This document shows, in pieces, positions 61,477 to 64,000 of a DNA stretch of 64,000 bases. Both the position numbers and the translations under genes were made by a program. Position 1 is the first letter of the stretch, and every line of letters begins with the position of its first letter. The stretch spans positions 186,001 to 250,000 of the forward strand of contig JAKPHF010000077.1 in the NCBI GenBank assembly GCA_029550525.1. The letters run 5' to 3'. Under the pieces are notes generated by a model, which saw only the letters and a list, made by a program, of their open reading frames with translations, searched no databases and was not told where the DNA came from. This DNA comes from Planctomycetota bacterium (lineage in GTDB: Bacteria > Planctomycetota > Phycisphaerae > UBA1845 > PWPN01).

Positions 61477-62115
61477 TCAGACCTGCACGACGCCGTGCCG
61501 CATGGCGAACTTCGTCAGCTCGGCGTTGTTGCGCAGCCCGAGCTTGGCAAGGAGATTCAAACGGTGAGCGTCAATGGTCTTGACGCTGACGTTGAGCTCC
61601 GCGGCGATCTCGCGATTGGTGGCGCCGCTGGCGAGCCGACCGAGAACCTGGAACTCGCGATCGGTGAGCAGATCCATGGGTTCGTCGCCCAGACCATCCA
61701 CCACGCGGAGAGCCAAAGCCTCGCGTAAAGTCGCGGAAACGAAGCGTTTTCCGTCGTTCACGGTGCGAATGGCTTCAGCGAGTTCGGCGGGGGCGGCGTC
61801 CTTGACCACGTAGCCGGAAGCTCCCATCCGCAGCAGTCGCGCGGCATAGTGCTCGTCGGCATGCATGGTGAGGATGACGACCTTGGCCGGATCCTTGCGC
61901 TTCTTGACCAGCCGCTTGGTGGCTTCCATGCCATCCATGCCCGGCATGGCCACGTCCATGAGGATGACGTCGGGGTTGAGTTTCTTGGCGAGCTCAACCG
62001 CCTCTTTCCCGTCCGCGGCTTCGCCGATCACCTTGAAGTCTTTCTCGTCTTCAAGGAGTCGTCGAATGCCCACTCGTACCAACTGATGATCATCGGCAAT
62101 GAGGATCTTGATCAT
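61477..62115 (-). CDS. NarL/FixJ-type response regulator
   Basis: A 212-residue two-component regulator: receiver domain with phosphoacceptor Asp54 (ILMDVAMPGMDG) and Lys105, then a LuxR-type helix-turn-helix from about 148 (LTDREFQVLGRLASGATNREIAAELNVSVKTIDAHR). It activates or represses transcription on phosphorylation. ATG 62115 overlaps the stop of the kinase gene (ATGA), so they were co-translated. Its kinase is now damaged in the sensor half, so the regulator may receive signals from another source. Confidence 0.93.
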   Translation of the reverse strand: MIKILIADDHQLVRVGIRRLLEDEKDFKVIGEAADGKEAVELAKKLNPDVILMDVAMPGMDGMEATKRLVKKRKDPAKVVILTMHADEHYAARLLRMGASGYVVKDAAPAELAEAIRTVNDGKRFVSATLREALALRVVDGLGDEPMDLLTDREFQVLGRLASGATNREIAAELNVSVKTIDAHRLNLLAKLGLRNNAELTKFAMRHGVVQV

Positions 62116-63276
62116 GGGTTGTTCCGTTTCTCTGCCTGGCGCCAGGGAAGGCGAGCCGTAACACACACCCCGCCTTCTGGCCTGTTCTGGACAACAAGGG
62201 TTCCACCCATACTGGCAGCCCGTTCTCGCATGCCCGCAATCCCGAGCGATTGTACACCCTCCAAGCGCTTAGGAACAGCCCCCACCCCCGAATCGCGTAC
62301 TTTGAGCTCGATTTCCGGACCTACCGATCGCAAGAAAATACCGCATTTGGCAGCGAGGGAGTGTCTAGCCACGTTGGTCATGGCTTCCTGGAAAATGCGG
62401 AACAGGGTAGTAGCTACCGGGTCGTGGACTTCGAGGTCGGTGGGGACGGCCACCGCTCGGCAGGCGATGCCGGAGCGGCGGGAGAACTCGGCGGCGTAGG
62501 ATCGCACGGCCTCCCGCAGATCCCGGTTGTCGAGGATCGGGGGGCGGAGACTGGTGGAAAGGCTGCGGACGGAGTCCAGCAACTGGTTCACGAACTGCTT
62601 GGCCTCGGTGAGCCGCTCCTGTGTTTTGACGTCCCAGCCCGTGCTGCGCGAGGTGAGCCAGGCGAGGTTCAGATTGATCGCCGTGAGCGTTTGGCCGAGT
62701 TCGTCGTGCAGTTCCCGTGAGATTCGGGCTCGCTCCTCTTCCAATGCACGGGCGGCGTCGAGCGTAAGCCGGCGAATTTGGGCGAGATACGCCTCCTCGG
62801 CACTTTGATCGCGGACATTAGCGATGATAGGTTCTTCCCCGTCCGACTGAACCATGCGGCCAGTGTGACGGCCATGGGCATGGCGCGTCCGCTTGGCAAC
62901 GCCCCGAGCACCTGTCCGGATCAGCGTGCCTTCTGCTGGAGCGTGGCCAGGATGGAGGCATGTTGGTCCAGGTTCGACGGGTCGCAGAATGACTGCCAGT
63001 GGCGGCCCAGGATGTCGGCGGGCTTGGCCTGCCCGAGCGTTCTGGCTAGCGCGGTGTTGGCGTATGTCAGGATCCAGTCTTGGTTGAGGATGCCTATGCC
63101 CTCGCCCGCGTTCTCGACGGCACTGGCGAGCAACTGGCGTCCGAGTTCCAGCGCAGGGGTCGTCCCTCGCCATCGGTGATGAAAATGGCGTAGGGGTTCA
63201 GATCGATGATGCTGTTGAGCAGGGCGTGTTCAGACCGGAGACTCTGCTGCACGGCCTCGAGATCCAGCTCGGGCAT
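62112..63276 (-). pseudogene. PAS sensor histidine kinase (HisKA_3), damaged in the sensor half
   Basis: A strong start is ATG 63276 (AGGAGGGTGGC upstream): MPELDLEAVQQSLRSEHALL, DLNPYAIFITDGEG. A frameshift near 63150 leads to LLASAVENAGEGIGILNQDW (PAS). At 62918-62920 TGA follows KAR where PAS domains have a conserved Trp (TGG). A further frameshift near 62840 moves to GEEPIIANVRDQSAEEAYL and an intact kinase core, with the H-box RISRELHDELGQT and the ATP-binding region DSGVGAVP. An ATG at 62855 could start a core-only protein of 247 residues. Three lesions suggest decay or poor assembly at this place. Confidence 0.72.
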
Positions 63277-63451
63277 GCCACCCTCCTGGACGCGCGACGC
63301 GATGCACGCCAATATATCTGCTCGATACTGGGTTGGGTAAGTGGGACCGAGGAATAAGGCCGGACGGCCGGGGTGCCGGGACGCAGATCGAAGGAGAGCG
63401 GCAATCCGGGCCCGGCAAAAACGTCCGGTAAGAAAGGAAAGCGAGTCAGGC

Positions 63452-64000
63452 ATGGCGGTGAAGACACAGGTCGGCCCCGAAGGGCTGGGCGGCGGAAAGC
63501 AGGTTGTGGTGGGGCTGGCGCTGCCGAACATACCTTGGGAGGATCGACCGGCCGGCTGTCGCGAGCCGATCTGGCGCTCGCAGCGCAATCCGATTATTCC
63601 GCGGGACCTGATTCCCTGCTCCAACAGTATTTTCAACAGTGCCGTGGTGCCGTTCGGCGACGGGTTTGCCGGCGTGTTCCGGTGCGACGACCGGCGGCGC
63701 TACATGCGTCTGCACAGCGGGACCAGTGGCGACGGCGTGACCTGGAACATCCAGCCCGAGCCTATCGCGTTTGAGTGCGGCATCCCCGAATTGAGCCACT
63801 TCGAGTACGGGTATGATCCGCGGGTCTGCTGGATCGAGGATCGCTATTACGTGACCTGGTGCAACTGGTACCACGGTCCGACGATCGGCATGGCCTGGAC
63901 GCGCGACTTTCAGACGTTCACGCAGATGGAGAACGCGTTCCTGCCGTTCAACCGCAACGGCGTGCTGTTTCCCCGGAAGATCGGCGGCAAGTACATGATG
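63452..64000 (+). CDS. GH130-type glycoside phosphorylase, 3' truncated by window edge
   Basis: 183 codons are visible. The sequence WRSQRNPIIPRDLIPCSNSIFNSAVVPF, GFAGVFRCDD, SGDGVTW and YGYDPRVCWIEDRYYVTWC fits the GH130 family, whose members phosphorolyse beta-1,4- or beta-1,2-mannosides or hydrolyse them. The start ATG 63452 has GGAAAG about 17 bases upstream, so the exact start is uncertain. It is divergent from the damaged kinase gene. The remaining part lies outside the window. Confidence 0.8.
   Translation, partial: MAVKTQVGPEGLGGGKQVVVGLALPNIPWEDRPAGCREPIWRSQRNPIIPRDLIPCSNSIFNSAVVPFGDGFAGVFRCDDRRRYMRLHSGTSGDGVTWNIQPEPIAFECGIPELSHFEYGYDPRVCWIEDRYYVTWCNWYHGPTIGMAWTRDFQTFTQMENAFLPFNRNGVLFPRKIGGKYMM

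Noticed and set aside
62918..62920. TGA at a conserved Trp as evidence for UGA recoding
   Set aside because: Many genes in the window end normally at TGA, and two frameshifts in the same gene point to decay or errors instead.

Overview
The window reads as chromosomal DNA of a GC-rich, free-living planctomycete-like bacterium. I infer this from the gene mix: paired DUF1080 and Gfo/Idh/MocA sugar genes, an LL-diaminopimelate aminotransferase (dapL), proteins with a CPRCGYSL-type zinc ribbon, a symporter with a tiny partner protein, and a PilM/secretin cluster like that of the PVC group. Class Phycisphaerae is plausible but not shown. No rRNA, tRNA, CRISPR array or phage region was found.

Layout. 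1-9.5 kb: end of an unknown gene, a HlyD-ABC-FtsX-FtsX export operon, a lipoprotein, a fatty-acid-hydroxylase-like protein, a DUF4870 protein, a 2-hydroxyacid dehydrogenase and an HpcH/HpaI aldolase. 9.5-11.4 kb: hicB with a broken hicA, and a guanine-deaminase-like amidohydrolase lacking a key Asp. 11.9-16.6 kb: etfB, etfA and an acyl-CoA dehydrogenase; each gap in this series holds a four-helix-bundle (S23-type) gene bracketed by inverted 7-bp repeat arrays. 16.9-26.4 kb: an esterase, membrane and regulatory proteins, a Gfo/Idh/MocA + DUF1080 sugar cluster and small hypotheticals. 26.7-31.8 kb: symporter pair, an ADP-ribosylglycohydrolase-like lipoprotein and a VanX-like dipeptidase. 31.8-43.4 kb: a TolC-like protein divergent from a four-gene pilus/secretion operon (PilM-PilN fusion, two single-pass proteins, secretin), followed by a candidate small RNA. 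43.9-56 kb: dapL, Uma2, FGGY kinase, IMPase, HD-GYP and GGDEF signalling proteins, FliM, thioredoxin, a class V aminotransferase and a methyltransferase. 56-64 kb: a secreted propeller/LamG protein, a GrpE/Hsp70 pair, a response regulator with a damaged sensor kinase, and a truncated GH130 gene.

The most unusual feature is a dispersed family of degenerate heptanucleotide arrays, 13 loci in 64 kb. The arrays keep 7-bp phase, often form inverted pairs, carry ordered sub-motifs, abut start and stop codons, and in two cases enclose S23-type genes. A second family of paired palindromes (REP/BIME-like) lies in other gaps. Together they look like small intergenic mobile or retained elements. All calls come from reading the sequence; no database search was run.
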